From NCBI GenBank assembly GCA_947629655.1, contig CANREL010000003.1, forward strand, positions 102,789-166,788: 64,000 nt of DNA, read 5' to 3'. Position numbers and translations under genes: made by a program. The DNA is from an uncultured Bacilli bacterium. GTDB lineage: Bacteria; Bacillota_I; Bacilli_A; RF39; UBA660. Shown here piece after piece: positions 52,188 through 61,515 of this stretch. The notes beneath the pieces were generated by a model. It did no database searches. It saw only the letters and a program-made list of their open reading frames with translations, and had not been told where the DNA came from. Each line of letters begins with the position of its first letter. Positions within the stretch are counted from its first letter, which is position 1.

Positions 52188-52784
52188 ATGAAGAAAATAT
52201 TTGTTTTATGTTTATTCATTTTACTTTTAAGTGGTTGTGGAAAAGGTAGTACTTTTGAGATTGAACTTGAAGGTAGTAGTAATTCTTATTATAATTGGAC
52301 GTATACAGTTAGTGATGAATCGGTTTTAAAAGTTGTTGATGAAAAGTATTTTGGTAATGAAAATAGTGATGAAATAAAACGTTTAGATGGTTCTTATGTG
52401 TTTACTGTTCAACCTTTGAAGAAAGGGAAGGCGACAATTGATTTTCTCTACATGTTGACTTGGAAAGAAAGTGAAGTATTGTATGAATATTCAGTTGATT
52501 TGGAAGTTGATAATGATTTAAAAATCAAAAAAACAGCTCAGAATGGTAATTATTTAGAATTGGTTAAATTTGTTGATGTCGGTGTTGAAAAATTGGGATT
52601 AGATGGTGATTTTGGTGATTACAAGTTAATCTTTGATGATGATAAAATTAAAATTGATAAAGATGAGTGCTTAGGTTTGACAGTTTATGATTATGAAGAT
52701 AATGAGATTGGTCATTATGCGATTTCAACTGTTGAAGACAATATCTATAGAGAAGAGAATGATAAAATGATTTTGATAAGATAG
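52188..52784 (+). CDS. Lipoprotein with chagasin-like (I42) pattern
   Basis: 198 aa. A lipobox (LLLSGC, about 13-18) is followed by a beta-sandwich-like domain. The pattern YNWTYTVSD, a G-S-Y-V-FTVQPLKKGKATIDFLY strand pair and LTWKES resembles chagasin-type cysteine protease inhibitors (NPTTG, G-F-A-xxxG, RPW loops), but the loop residues are changed. The later half is a separate acidic region. AGGAGG precedes ATG 52188. The family call is tentative. Confidence 0.55.
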   Translation: MKKIFVLCLFILLLSGCGKGSTFEIELEGSSNSYYNWTYTVSDESVLKVVDEKYFGNENSDEIKRLDGSYVFTVQPLKKGKATIDFLYMLTWKESEVLYEYSVDLEVDNDLKIKKTAQNGNYLELVKFVDVGVEKLGLDGDFGDYKLIFDDDKIKIDKDECLGLTVYDYEDNEIGHYAISTVEDNIYREENDKMILIR

Positions 52785-52800
52785 TTTTAACTATCTTTTT
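52778..52800 (+). terminator. Intrinsic terminator after the lipoprotein gene
   Basis: A 9-bp stem (52778-52786 with 52789-52797) with tight loop is followed by T; a TATAAT lies about 25 bases on. Confidence 0.7.
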
Positions 52801-52822
52801 TAATTTTTTTTAAACAGTTTCA

Positions 52823-52828
52823 TATAAT
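52823..52828 (+). promoter_or_regulatory. -10 box of a leaderless LRR gene
   Basis: TATAAT followed by five bases and the ATG; no ribosome site. The geometry is identical to the yunB-like gene at 42381-42392. Confidence 0.45.
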
Positions 52829-52833
52829 TTAAC

Positions 52834-53667
52834 ATGAATAAAAAATTTATGATATTTGTATTGATTGTCGTAGTTATGTTAGTCACTCTCTCAATTAAAT
52901 TATTCAGTATCTATCATGATGATAATTCGTATCTATTCGCAACTTATCACGGTTTTGAAACAGATGGTGATACCATTGTGAAATATAATTCTGGGGGAGG
53001 TAATATCGTAATTCCTAAAATGGTCAATGGTGTTACAATTACTAAAATTGCTGATCATGTTTTTGAGGGAAAGGGAATTAGTGGCGTCGTTATTCCCAAC
53101 ACGATAACGACAATTGGGGATTATGCTTTTTCGAATAATAAAATAACGAGTTTAAAGATTCCTGATAGCGTCGCCGAAATAGGGGATAATGCTTTCAGTC
53201 ACAATTCGATCAGTTCTCTTTCACTATCTTCAAAAACGATTGTTGGTAAGGCGTGTTTTAATGATAATATTTTGAATGATGAGGATGCCTTTTTTTATCA
53301 AGTTTTAGAAAATGGTCAAATCGATTATAGTAAAATTGTCAGTTATGGAGGTAAAATGCGAAGTAGTGTACTAATTCCTAGTAGTAAAAATGGTGTAGAA
53401 CTTTTAACAATTGGAGAGAATAGTTTTTCTAGTAATAAGATTGTTGCGGTATCCATTCCTGATACTGTTGAAACGATTGAGTCTGAGGCTTTTAGCGATA
53501 ACTATCTCGTCGAATTACATTTGTCTAGCAATGTAAAAAATATTGAAAAAGATTCTTTCAGTTCCAATTCCTATCTCAGCGAAATATCTATTGATAACTA
53601 TGTTGGTAGTATATTAAATTATCCATGGGGAAGCGATGATAGCGATCTGTACTGGTTAAAAAAATGA
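52834..53667 (+). CDS. BspA-type leucine-rich repeat surface protein
   Basis: 277 aa. An N-terminal signal anchor (about 5-25) is followed by LRR_5 repeats (about 50-260) of the BspA type, for example VVIPNTITTIGDYAFSNN, LKIPDSVAEIGDNAFSHN and VSIPDTVETIESEAFSDN. Such proteins are extracellular and often bind host or surface ligands. No sorting signal at the C-terminus. No Shine-Dalgarno; a -10 box lies five bases before the start. Confidence 0.8.
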   Translation: MNKKFMIFVLIVVVMLVTLSIKLFSIYHDDNSYLFATYHGFETDGDTIVKYNSGGGNIVIPKMVNGVTITKIADHVFEGKGISGVVIPNTITTIGDYAFSNNKITSLKIPDSVAEIGDNAFSHNSISSLSLSSKTIVGKACFNDNILNDEDAFFYQVLENGQIDYSKIVSYGGKMRSSVLIPSSKNGVELLTIGENSFSSNKIVAVSIPDTVETIESEAFSDNYLVELHLSSNVKNIEKDSFSSNSYLSEISIDNYVGSILNYPWGSDDSDLYWLKK

Positions 53668-53689
53668 GAAGCTTTCTTCTCATTTTTCA
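53661..53689. terminator. Intrinsic terminator between convergent genes
   Basis: An 11-bp stem (53661-53671 with 53676-53686) overlaps both gene ends. Confidence 0.8.
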
Positions 53690-54288
53690 TTTTCATTAAA
53701 TATTATTTTTACATTGGCTAGTTGTCCACGTTCCAATTTTTTAACAGCTAGTTTACTTCTTTCTAATAGACTTACATCTAAGTATTCCCATAAAAAGAAC
53801 CAAACGGATAAAACTATAAGTTCAGAGATTGTTGGCAATATTTTTATATAGTTCAATATTACTAATAATATTAAACTTATTATTCCAAATCCCAATAAAA
53901 ACATCGCTTTTCTCTTATTAATATTGATATCAATAATCGCATCACCAAATTTTAATCCAAAATATTGAGTTAAAACTTTTTTGATCAATTGTTGTTCTTC
54001 ATCAGTGAATTTATAACCACATATTTCTAAAACAATAGATTCTTCTACGGGAATGTAATTGGCCATGTTTTCAACGTAGTCGATAAATTCTGGATTTACC
54101 CATTCATAATCCTTAATTGAATGTTTAGATATGATTTCATTTATTGATGAGACTTTGGTAGAAATATAAGCTTTTCCATCATCATCAATGTAATATTCAC
54201 GAATAAAATTTTCGTAATTAAACTTTGTGTTTTTGAATTTCTTTAGATTTTTTTTAACTTTTTCACTTCTTTTTGTGATTAAAAACAT
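53680..54288 (-). CDS. Two-TM membrane protein, hypothetical
   Basis: 202 aa: a cytoplasmic N-terminal domain (about 1-125) rich in Glu/Lys, two membrane helices (about 128-165) and a short basic tail. No family recognised. AGGAGGA precedes the ATG. Confidence 0.6.
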   Translation of the reverse strand: MFLITKRSEKVKKNLKKFKNTKFNYENFIREYYIDDDGKAYISTKVSSINEIISKHSIKDYEWVNPEFIDYVENMANYIPVEESIVLEICGYKFTDEEQQLIKKVLTQYFGLKFGDAIIDININKRKAMFLLGFGIISLILLVILNYIKILPTISELIVLSVWFFLWEYLDVSLLERSKLAVKKLERGQLANVKIIFNENEK

Positions 54289-54399
54289 AAATCCTCCTCA
54301 ACACTTATATTTTATCATGAAATAATTAAAATTTTCAATTTATATGTGCCTTGTAAAAATATGAATAAGAAATTATAATAACTATTGGATGTGATTTTA

Positions 54400-56109
54400 G
54401 TGTATAGATATAGATGGAATTTAAAATCTCTATATGAAAATCAAGAGAGCTTTTATTATGATTTGACATTGATTAGAGATAAAATAAAAAAGTTATCTGA
54501 AAACCGTGAATTTAAAATTGATGGTAAAACTTTATATGCGTTGATGCATGAATGTTTTAATATTAGAGAGATGAATTCTAAAACTTTATTGTATGCATCA
54601 TTAAATTATTATCTCAATGTTGAAGATGATCAATTCATAAAGATGAAAGAAAGAGCTGAAGAAGTTGATTCTTTAGTTGGTGATGAGACCAATTTTATTG
54701 ATGAGTTGATAAATTTAATTGACGAAGAAAAATTAAAACAGTTTTATAATGATGAAAAATTTTTAAAAGAATATGCATTTTATATTGATAATGTTAGAAG
54801 AATGGGGAAACATTTATTTGTAAATGATTTGATCAATGACAATATTTTAAAAATAAATAAGAATTTGGTTGAATACAATAACTCAATTAGAAATATGAAT
54901 TTTGGTAGAGTTGATGAAAGTGATTTAAATAATTCTAACATCAATCAATTTTTAATTAGTAGTGATAGAAAAGTTAGAAAAGATACTTTTTCAAAACTCA
55001 ATTCTAGTTATTTAAAAATGGGAAATGATTATTTTAATTTATTGATGAAAATCGTTGATAGTAGAAAGATAATGGCTCAGGAAAAGAAATATGCATCAGT
55101 TTTAGAGTGTGAACTAGATAAGGATGGGTTAAAAAATATTATAATTGATAATTTAATAAAAAGTGTTCATTCTAATATTGATTTAGTAAATCATTACTTG
55201 GAAATGAAAATGCGTTATTTAAAAATTAAAAATCCGCATCTATATGATATAAATATGCCTATTAGTGATATTAATCATGAATATGAACTTGATGACTCTA
55301 TTGATATTTTAAAGAAAGTATTTAAAATATTTGGTGATGATTACATCAAAAAAATGGATTATTTATTGACTAATGATCATTTAGATTTATTGACTGATGA
55401 TAAGAAACATCAAATGATTACTTTTAGTTGGAATAATTATGTTTTTATGAATTATCGTAATAGATATATAGATCTTAAAAATTTAGCTCATGAACTAGGA
55501 CATGTGATAAATTATAGCTTTTCACTTGATCGCCAACCATTCATCTATGTCGATAGTACTGTTTTTACAGGAGAAGTGGCCTCACTAGTCAATGAAGTTT
55601 TATTAAATGATTACTTGTATAACAATAGTTCGAACTCTAGTGATAAGTTGTTTTATCTGAGTAAGTTAATAGAAAATTTTATTTCTCAAGTATTTCGTCA
55701 AACTCTATATACAGAATTTGAAAATGTGTTATATAATAGTAGTCAATTAGATTTAGAACTAATTAATGATACTTATTTGAATTTAATAAAAAAGTATTAT
55801 GGAGGTGTCATTTGTATTGATGATGACATTCGTTGTGAATGGATGCGAGTTGGTCATTTGTTCAGATGGAGTTATTATGTATACAAATATGCTTTCGGTT
55901 ATATAATGGCTTTTGCTATTGTAAAGAAAATAAAAGAGGAAAATATTGTTGATGAATATCTCGATTTCTTATCCAGTGGATGTAGTATGAGCAATGAAGA
56001 ATTATTAAAAAAATTGGGTATAGATATCTATGATATAAATTTGATTGATAATAGTTTTAATCTTTTAAATGATTATATTTCAGAATTAGAAAAAATGATG
56101 AGGTATTGA
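54400..56109 (+). CDS. M3 family zinc oligopeptidase (PepF-like)
   Basis: 569 aa thimet/oligoendopeptidase F-type enzyme. The zinc site is His364-Glu365-x2-His368 (LAHELGH) with Glu392 28 residues later, as in M3 peptidases. The start is a GTG at 54400 behind GGATGTGAT, with TATAAT at 54374-54379; the alternative TTG at 54385 lies at the predicted transcription start. It degrades peptides in the cytosol. It is one base from the next gene, so they are co-transcribed. Confidence 0.85.
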   Translation: MYRYRWNLKSLYENQESFYYDLTLIRDKIKKLSENREFKIDGKTLYALMHECFNIREMNSKTLLYASLNYYLNVEDDQFIKMKERAEEVDSLVGDETNFIDELINLIDEEKLKQFYNDEKFLKEYAFYIDNVRRMGKHLFVNDLINDNILKINKNLVEYNNSIRNMNFGRVDESDLNNSNINQFLISSDRKVRKDTFSKLNSSYLKMGNDYFNLLMKIVDSRKIMAQEKKYASVLECELDKDGLKNIIIDNLIKSVHSNIDLVNHYLEMKMRYLKIKNPHLYDINMPISDINHEYELDDSIDILKKVFKIFGDDYIKKMDYLLTNDHLDLLTDDKKHQMITFSWNNYVFMNYRNRYIDLKNLAHELGHVINYSFSLDRQPFIYVDSTVFTGEVASLVNEVLLNDYLYNNSSNSSDKLFYLSKLIENFISQVFRQTLYTEFENVLYNSSQLDLELINDTYLNLIKKYYGGVICIDDDIRCEWMRVGHLFRWSYYVYKYAFGYIMAFAIVKKIKEENIVDEYLDFLSSGCSMSNEELLKKLGIDIYDINLIDNSFNLLNDYISELEKMMRY

Positions 56110-56110
56110 T

Positions 56111-57085
56111 ATGGAACCAGTAAGTAAGAGAAAATTATGTAATTTAGTACAATTTTTATTTAATGATCACGTATCTGAAGAACACAAAAAGTTATTGTTA
56201 TTAAAGTATGACAATGAGATAAGTCTTGAAGATGCTGTTTCAAAGTTAGTAATTGATGTTTATCGAAGTTATTATAAAGATGAAATCAAATTGAATTATT
56301 ATTTAAATTTTTTATGTGATGAATATTTAGATGGTATTTCTTTAGATGAATTGAAAGAAAAAATCCTTCGAAAATTAGAATCCAATTTTGAATGTGGAAA
56401 TTTATCTTTAGAAGAGAATCATGAAGAAGTTAGAAAAGCTCTATTATTCATATGTCGTCGTTTAAATGAAGAGAAGATTGATTATTATGTAGTTGGATCA
56501 GTTCCTATTTACATAAAGTTAAATATTCCTTTTTCGAGATTTCATTCTGATGTTGATATTGCGGTAAGTCATAAAGATATTGATAAACTAGGAGAAATTT
56601 TTAAAGATAGTGATTACGAATATATGGATAATAGGTTGTTTAGTCAAAAGTTCTTTGATTATGATGAAAAAAGAGCTAGAGGTGGACATGAAATTGTAGC
56701 TCAGAAAAAAGATAATGAATTCAGTATTGGCATATTTGAATTTGAACGTTTAGATGATGGTTCAATTATCAAAAAAGATTACTTTTCCGAAATAGTTGAT
56801 GGCAATTTAATAAATAGAGTCTGTAAATACCACTATGGGAAAAAATTTACTAATCTCTATTACAGCAAAGATTATTTGCATTATGAAGATGTCAAATTTA
56901 AATATTGTACGATTGAAGGTACTTACTTGTTGAAAAAGAAAAACGCTAGTCATATAGGAAGAAATAAGGATTCATATGACGTTCAAATAATTGAAAATAA
57001 TTATGCACTTGATCAAAATGTCATTAACAAATTACAGTTGTTAATGGCTGAAGCTGCTAATTATGAAATAGATGAGATAAATTAA
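56111..57085 (+). CDS. Nucleotidyltransferase-like protein
   Basis: 324 aa. The N-terminal half (about 1-110) is helical. A nucleotidyltransferase-fold core follows: VVGSVPIYIKL (G-S motif) and FHSDVDIAVSHKDI with two Asp of the metal-binding pair, then a later strand. It resembles the MNT/aminoglycoside-nucleotidyltransferase type of stand-alone domains. The substrate is unknown. GAGGTATTG inside the M3 peptidase gene precedes the ATG, and a terminator follows. Confidence 0.6.
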   Translation: MEPVSKRKLCNLVQFLFNDHVSEEHKKLLLLKYDNEISLEDAVSKLVIDVYRSYYKDEIKLNYYLNFLCDEYLDGISLDELKEKILRKLESNFECGNLSLEENHEEVRKALLFICRRLNEEKIDYYVVGSVPIYIKLNIPFSRFHSDVDIAVSHKDIDKLGEIFKDSDYEYMDNRLFSQKFFDYDEKRARGGHEIVAQKKDNEFSIGIFEFERLDDGSIIKKDYFSEIVDGNLINRVCKYHYGKKFTNLYYSKDYLHYEDVKFKYCTIEGTYLLKKKNASHIGRNKDSYDVQIIENNYALDQNVINKLQLLMAEAANYEIDEIN

Positions 57086-57107
57086 AGTAGGAATTCCTAC
57101 TTTTTTA
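57084..57107 (+). terminator. Intrinsic terminator
   Basis: An 8-bp AAAGTAGG/CCTACTTT stem is followed by a T-run. Confidence 0.8.
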
Positions 57108-57213
57108 TTTTTTAAATTTGTAAAATTTGAGTGTAAAGATAAATTCTATTTGTTGAATTAGGAGATTGTTTTCTATAAAGTATGATATTTTTATATTGTA
57201 GTAGGTGATACTT

Positions 57214-57879
57214 ATGTATTATTATTGTAATCGATGTGGGGGAAAAGTATATGACATTACTAAACCTTGTCCAACTTGTGGTATGTATTTAGATAATAAT
57301 GTAGTTAATCAAAATGTCATGCCTTCACAAAATGGAAAAAGAATTGATAAAAGAATAGTATTTTTTTGTCTCGGTCTAATTGCTGTCATTGCTTTTTTTA
57401 TTTTCAATGCTTTGGATATTCCTTCGACGGAAGAATTTTTGGGAAATGGTTATCGCGTCAAATATTTAACTGATGTTTGGGGTGATGACGTTAAAAGTTA
57501 TGGCGAATATTTTGTTTTATTTCATAAAAAGAGTAGAGATTATTTAGTTTTTCCAAATGAAGTTATAAATTACTCTCTAAATCTTGAAGATGTTGATTCA
57601 CGTCAATCATTATACAATTCTTATCAACGTGAATTTAATAATTCTTCACAGATTTCTTATAACAATATCATGTCAGAGCTAAAGAAATTGGAGGGTACTT
57701 CATATTATTATTTATCAGCGGATTTCTATAATTATTTCGATGCTAATTATCGTGGTAGAGTTTATTTTTTGCACAGTGCTGATGGCAAATGCTTAACTTT
57801 AATTTTAGTAACTGGTAAAAATAGTGCTGTAGCTGTTGAAAAAGATGTCTTAAATTTATTTAAAAATATAGAGTTATAA
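57214..57879 (+). CDS. Zinc-ribbon single-TM membrane protein
   Basis: 221 aa. An N-terminal zinc ribbon (CNRCGG ... CPTCGM, about 5-23) lies in the cytoplasm, followed by a membrane helix (about 49-70) and an outer domain of about 150 residues that resembles the N-terminal ribbon plus TM layout of DUF-type Firmicutes sensors. No exact family recognised. The start is ATG 57214 after AGGTGAT. Confidence 0.62.
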   Translation: MYYYCNRCGGKVYDITKPCPTCGMYLDNNVVNQNVMPSQNGKRIDKRIVFFCLGLIAVIAFFIFNALDIPSTEEFLGNGYRVKYLTDVWGDDVKSYGEYFVLFHKKSRDYLVFPNEVINYSLNLEDVDSRQSLYNSYQREFNNSSQISYNNIMSELKKLEGTSYYYLSADFYNYFDANYRGRVYFLHSADGKCLTLILVTGKNSAVAVEKDVLNLFKNIEL

Positions 57880-57881
57880 AA

Positions 57882-57902
57882 AAAGAGACGATTGTCTCTT
57901 TT
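57882..57902. terminator. Intrinsic terminator between convergent genes
   Basis: An 8-bp stem (57882-57889 with 57894-57901) serves both facing genes. Confidence 0.75.
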
Positions 57903-58317
57903 ATACTTTGTCAAAATATGTTATTTGTCTTTCCATTACGTCTTTTTCAATTGCGTCACGTAATAGTTTTCGAACTTTAGATCCATCTTTGATATTTTTT
58001 AATTTTATAATTCTTTGAACAGTACCAGGAGTATGAGTATCAACTTTTACAGTTATAGTACTTATATCTAAAAATCTTTGATATATATTATCTGTCAAAT
58101 CAGGATCTTTTAATAAATATAGTTCACAGGAATTCAATCTTCTTTTGAAGAAACCGGTAATGACAATTAATTCATCTTTAGTTATTTGATAGGTTGTGAA
58201 ATTGAGATTTATTTTAGTTAAAAATCTTTGTAATAATCCACAGGGTTTTCCTTCCCATAAAATATTGAATTCAACGTTATCTAAATGATTTTCTTTATTG
58301 GTATTTTGATCTTTCAT
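57901..58317 (-). CDS. Bacterial PH-domain protein (bPH2-like)
   Basis: 138 aa, mostly one PH-like domain: YQITKDELIVITGFFKRRLNSCELYLLKD and ISTITVKVDTHTPGTVQRI, then a C-terminal helix with RKLLRDAIE. The pattern matches stand-alone YdbS/YdbT-type bPH2 domains but without membrane segments. The start is the ATG ending at 58317 after GGAGGT; a longer reading lacks a site. Function unknown. Confidence 0.7.
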   Translation of the reverse strand: MKDQNTNKENHLDNVEFNILWEGKPCGLLQRFLTKINLNFTTYQITKDELIVITGFFKRRLNSCELYLLKDPDLTDNIYQRFLDISTITVKVDTHTPGTVQRIIKLKNIKDGSKVRKLLRDAIEKDVMERQITYFDKV

Positions 58318-58458
58318 ACTAACCTCCATATATATGTATTGTAACACATATGGGTAAAATTTAAAATATAATATTTGATTATGATAAATTGATAAAAATT
58401 ATACATATTATGAGTGTAAAATAGGGATATTAATATAGTAAATGAATTTTAAATATGT

Positions 58459-58491
58459 TATTATTGTAACGAACAATTTATAGGAGGATGT
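58459..58491 (+). promoter_or_regulatory. pflB -10 region with inverted repeat and ribosome site
   Basis: A TATTAT (58459-58464) overlaps a perfect inverted repeat ATTGT-N5-ACAAT (58463-58477), and AGGAGG follows at 58482-58487. The repeat could be an operator for redox control, but the identity of any regulator is unknown. Confidence 0.35.
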
Positions 58492-58492
58492 C

Positions 58493-60730
58493 ATGAGAGA
58501 AGAATGGAAAGATTTTCAAGATGGTGAATGGACTAAAGGAATAAACGTTCGAAACTTTATCCAAAATAACTATAAAGATTATGATGGTGATGATAGTTTT
58601 TTAACTTGTCCTACCGAAAAGACGAAAAGGGTTTTAGCTCGTTATGAAGAGTTGATCATTGAAGAAGGTAAAAGACATGTATTAGATATTGATACTGTTC
58701 ACATGTCAGGAATAAATAGTTTTGAAGCTGGTTATATATCAGAAGATGATGATGTAATAGTTGGACTTCAAACAGATGCACCACTTAAGAGAATGGTAAA
58801 TCCTTATGGTGGTATTAGGATGGTTTATGATGAATTAAAAGCATACAATTATAAACTTGATCCAGATGTTGATAAATATTTCAATGAATTTAGAAAAACA
58901 CATAATCAAGGGGTTTTTGATGCTTATACTAAAGATATAAGAAAGGCTCGTCATGTCGGATTATTAACAGGTCTTCCCGATGCTTATGGTCGTGGTAGAA
59001 TCATTGGTGATTACCGAAGAATAGCTCTTTATGGTGTTGACTATTTAATGGAGCAAAAGAAAAATGAATGGGAAAATGGTTATCAATTAGATGGTAATAT
59101 GACTGAGGAACTAATTCGTATTCGTGAAGAGATTTCAATGCAGTATCGCGCTTTAGAAGAGATGAAGAAGATGGCTTTCAAATATGGTTTCGACATATCA
59201 AGACCAGCTCGCAATGCTAAAGAAGCGATTCAATGGACTTATTTTGGATATTTAGCTAGTGTCAAAGAAAATAATGGTGCTGCTATGAGTTTGGGAAGAG
59301 TAGATGCCTTTTTTGATATCTATATTGAAAGAGATTTAGAAAGAGGATTATTTACTGAGAAAGAAATCCAAGAGATGATTGATCAATTTGTCATAAAACT
59401 TCGATTGGTTAGACATTTGCGAACACCAGATTATGATGAATTGTTTACAGGTGATCCAACTTGGGTGACTTGTTCCATTGGTGGAATAAATAATAGTGGG
59501 CACAGTATGGTTACGAAGACTAGTTATCGAATTGTCAATACTTTGCGCAATTTAAATCCATCTCCAGAACCTAATATGACAATTTTATGGAGTGAGTTAC
59601 TACCAGATAATTTTAAAAATTTCTGTGCTAGTATTTCAATTGATACAGATGCCGTGCAATATGAAAATGATGATTTGATGCGTCCTATCTATGGTGATGA
59701 TTATGCCATTGCTTGTTGTGTTTCAGCAATGAGAATTGGTAAGGATATGCAATTTTTTGGGGCACGTTGCAATTTGGCTAAAGCTCTTTTGTACTCTATC
59801 AATGGTGGTGTTGATGAGATGAAGAATGATTTAGTCATTCCGGGGTTTGAAAAGATGACTGGTAAATATTTAGATTATGAAAAAGTAAAAGATTCTTATT
59901 TTCAAATGCTTGAAAAAGTTGCTAAAATTTATTCGGATGCGATGAACATTATTCATTACATGCATGACAAATATGCTTATGAAGCAGGACAAATGGCTTT
60001 ACATGATACGGATGTCCATCGATATATGGCTTATGGAGTAGCTGGACTTTCAGTAGTGGCAGACAGTTTGTCAGCCATTAAATATGCTAAAGTTAAACCG
60101 ATTAGAAATGAAGATGGAATAGCTGTTGATTTTGAGATTGAAGGCGATTTTCCAAAATATGGAAATGATGATGATCGCGTTGATGAGATTGCTAAAGAAG
60201 TACTTGATAAATTTCATTCAGAACTTTCAAAACACGCTACATATCGCAATGCTGAAGTCACGATGAGCGTTCTTACTATTACTTCAAATGTCGTCTATGG
60301 GGGAAAGACAGGATCGACTCCAGATGGAAGAAAAGCAGGAGTACCATTTGCGCCTGGTGCTAACCCAATGCATGGAAGAGATAATAGTGGAGCTATTGCC
60401 AGTTTGAACTCTGTAGCTAAGTTAGAATATGAAAAGTGTTGTAAAGATGGAATTTCTAATACTTTTTCAATAGTTCCTAAATCACTTGGTAAGACCAAAG
60501 AGGAGCAAATCGATAATTTAGTATCTTTATTAGATGGTTATTTTTCACAAAAGGCTCATCATTTAAACGTCAATGTATTAGATCGTGAAACTTTAGTTGA
60601 TGCCATGAATCATCCTGAAAAATATCCACTTCTAACTATTCGTGTATCTGGATATGCGGTCAGATTCAACAGTTTGACTAGAAAACAACAAGAAGAGGTA
60701 ATTTCTCGTACTTTTCATGAGAAGATGTAA
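58493..60730 (+). CDS. pflB: Formate C-acetyltransferase (pyruvate formate-lyase)
   Basis: 745 aa glycyl-radical enzyme: pyruvate + CoA to acetyl-CoA + formate. The active-site Cys408-Cys409 pair ([11 protein letters not shown]) and the C-terminal radical Gly720 (RVSGYAVRF) are both present. Normal length. AGGAGG precedes the ATG. The stop overlaps the activase start, so the two are one operon. It marks a fermentative, oxygen-sensitive metabolism. Confidence 0.97.
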   Translation: MREEWKDFQDGEWTKGINVRNFIQNNYKDYDGDDSFLTCPTEKTKRVLARYEELIIEEGKRHVLDIDTVHMSGINSFEAGYISEDDDVIVGLQTDAPLKRMVNPYGGIRMVYDELKAYNYKLDPDVDKYFNEFRKTHNQGVFDAYTKDIRKARHVGLLTGLPDAYGRGRIIGDYRRIALYGVDYLMEQKKNEWENGYQLDGNMTEELIRIREEISMQYRALEEMKKMAFKYGFDISRPARNAKEAIQWTYFGYLASVKENNGAAMSLGRVDAFFDIYIERDLERGLFTEKEIQEMIDQFVIKLRLVRHLRTPDYDELFTGDPTWVTCSIGGINNSGHSMVTKTSYRIVNTLRNLNPSPEPNMTILWSELLPDNFKNFCASISIDTDAVQYENDDLMRPIYGDDYAIACCVSAMRIGKDMQFFGARCNLAKALLYSINGGVDEMKNDLVIPGFEKMTGKYLDYEKVKDSYFQMLEKVAKIYSDAMNIIHYMHDKYAYEAGQMALHDTDVHRYMAYGVAGLSVVADSLSAIKYAKVKPIRNEDGIAVDFEIEGDFPKYGNDDDRVDEIAKEVLDKFHSELSKHATYRNAEVTMSVLTITSNVVYGGKTGSTPDGRKAGVPFAPGANPMHGRDNSGAIASLNSVAKLEYEKCCKDGISNTFSIVPKSLGKTKEEQIDNLVSLLDGYFSQKAHHLNVNVLDRETLVDAMNHPEKYPLLTIRVSGYAVRFNSLTRKQQEEVISRTFHEKM

Positions 60731-61455
60731 TGATGAAGGGAAGTATTGATTCAGTTGAATCTTTTGGATTAGTTGATGGTCCAGGCATTAGAACAGTCAT
60801 ATTTTTAACAGGGTGTAAATTGCGTTGTAAATATTGTCACAATCCGGAGACTTGGATAAAGAGAAAAGACAATATTGATACCGAGACACTTCTAAAAAAA
60901 ATACGAAGATTTAAACCATATTTTAGAAATGGTAAAGGTGGAGTTACGTTTTCAGGAGGAGAACCACTATTACAACCAGATTTTTTGATTGAAATGTGTG
61001 ATTTGTTAAAAAGAGAAAACATTCATGTTGCCCTAGACACAGCAGGTGTTGGCATTGGTAAATATGAAGAGATATTAAAAAATGTCGATTTAGTAATTTT
61101 AGATATAAAACATGTCAATAGTGATGGTTACAAAGATTTGACAGGAGCTAATATGAATGATGCTTTTGAATTTTTACGAGTTGCTGATAAAATGAATAAA
61201 AAGTTTTGGTTGCGACAAGTAATCGTTCCTGGAATTATGGATAATGATCAGTACATTACGAGATTGAACAGTTTCATCAAAAAGAATTTTACTGTTTCTA
61301 ATATTGAAAAGATTGAATTTTTACCATTTCATACATTGGGAAAAGAAAAGTATGAAAAAATGGGTATTCCTTATCCCCTTGGTGATTTAGAGGATATGGA
61401 TGAGAAAAAATGTGAAGAATTGTATAAAAAATTTATGAATATTTACAACGAATAG
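60730..61455 (+). CDS. pflA: Pyruvate formate-lyase activating enzyme
   Basis: 241 aa radical SAM enzyme that installs the glycyl radical on PflB. CxxxCxxC is Cys29-Cys33-Cys36 (GCKLRCKYCHN), followed by the GGxP-like SGGEPLLQP motif and the SAM-site segments. The ATG at 60730 shares its first base with the pflB stop (TAATG), and a second ATG follows. Normal length. Confidence 0.95.
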   Translation: MMKGSIDSVESFGLVDGPGIRTVIFLTGCKLRCKYCHNPETWIKRKDNIDTETLLKKIRRFKPYFRNGKGGVTFSGGEPLLQPDFLIEMCDLLKRENIHVALDTAGVGIGKYEEILKNVDLVILDIKHVNSDGYKDLTGANMNDAFEFLRVADKMNKKFWLRQVIVPGIMDNDQYITRLNSFIKKNFTVSNIEKIEFLPFHTLGKEKYEKMGIPYPLGDLEDMDEKKCEELYKKFMNIYNE

Positions 61456-61481
61456 ATTGAGAGTTTAGTCTCTCAATTTTT
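61456..61481 (+). terminator. Intrinsic terminator of the pfl operon
   Basis: An 8-bp ATTGAGAG/CTCTCAAT stem is followed by seven T; a TATAAT at 61494-61499 begins the next unit. Confidence 0.8.
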
Positions 61482-61515
61482 TTATTATTATGATATAATG
61501 ACTTTGGTGATATTT

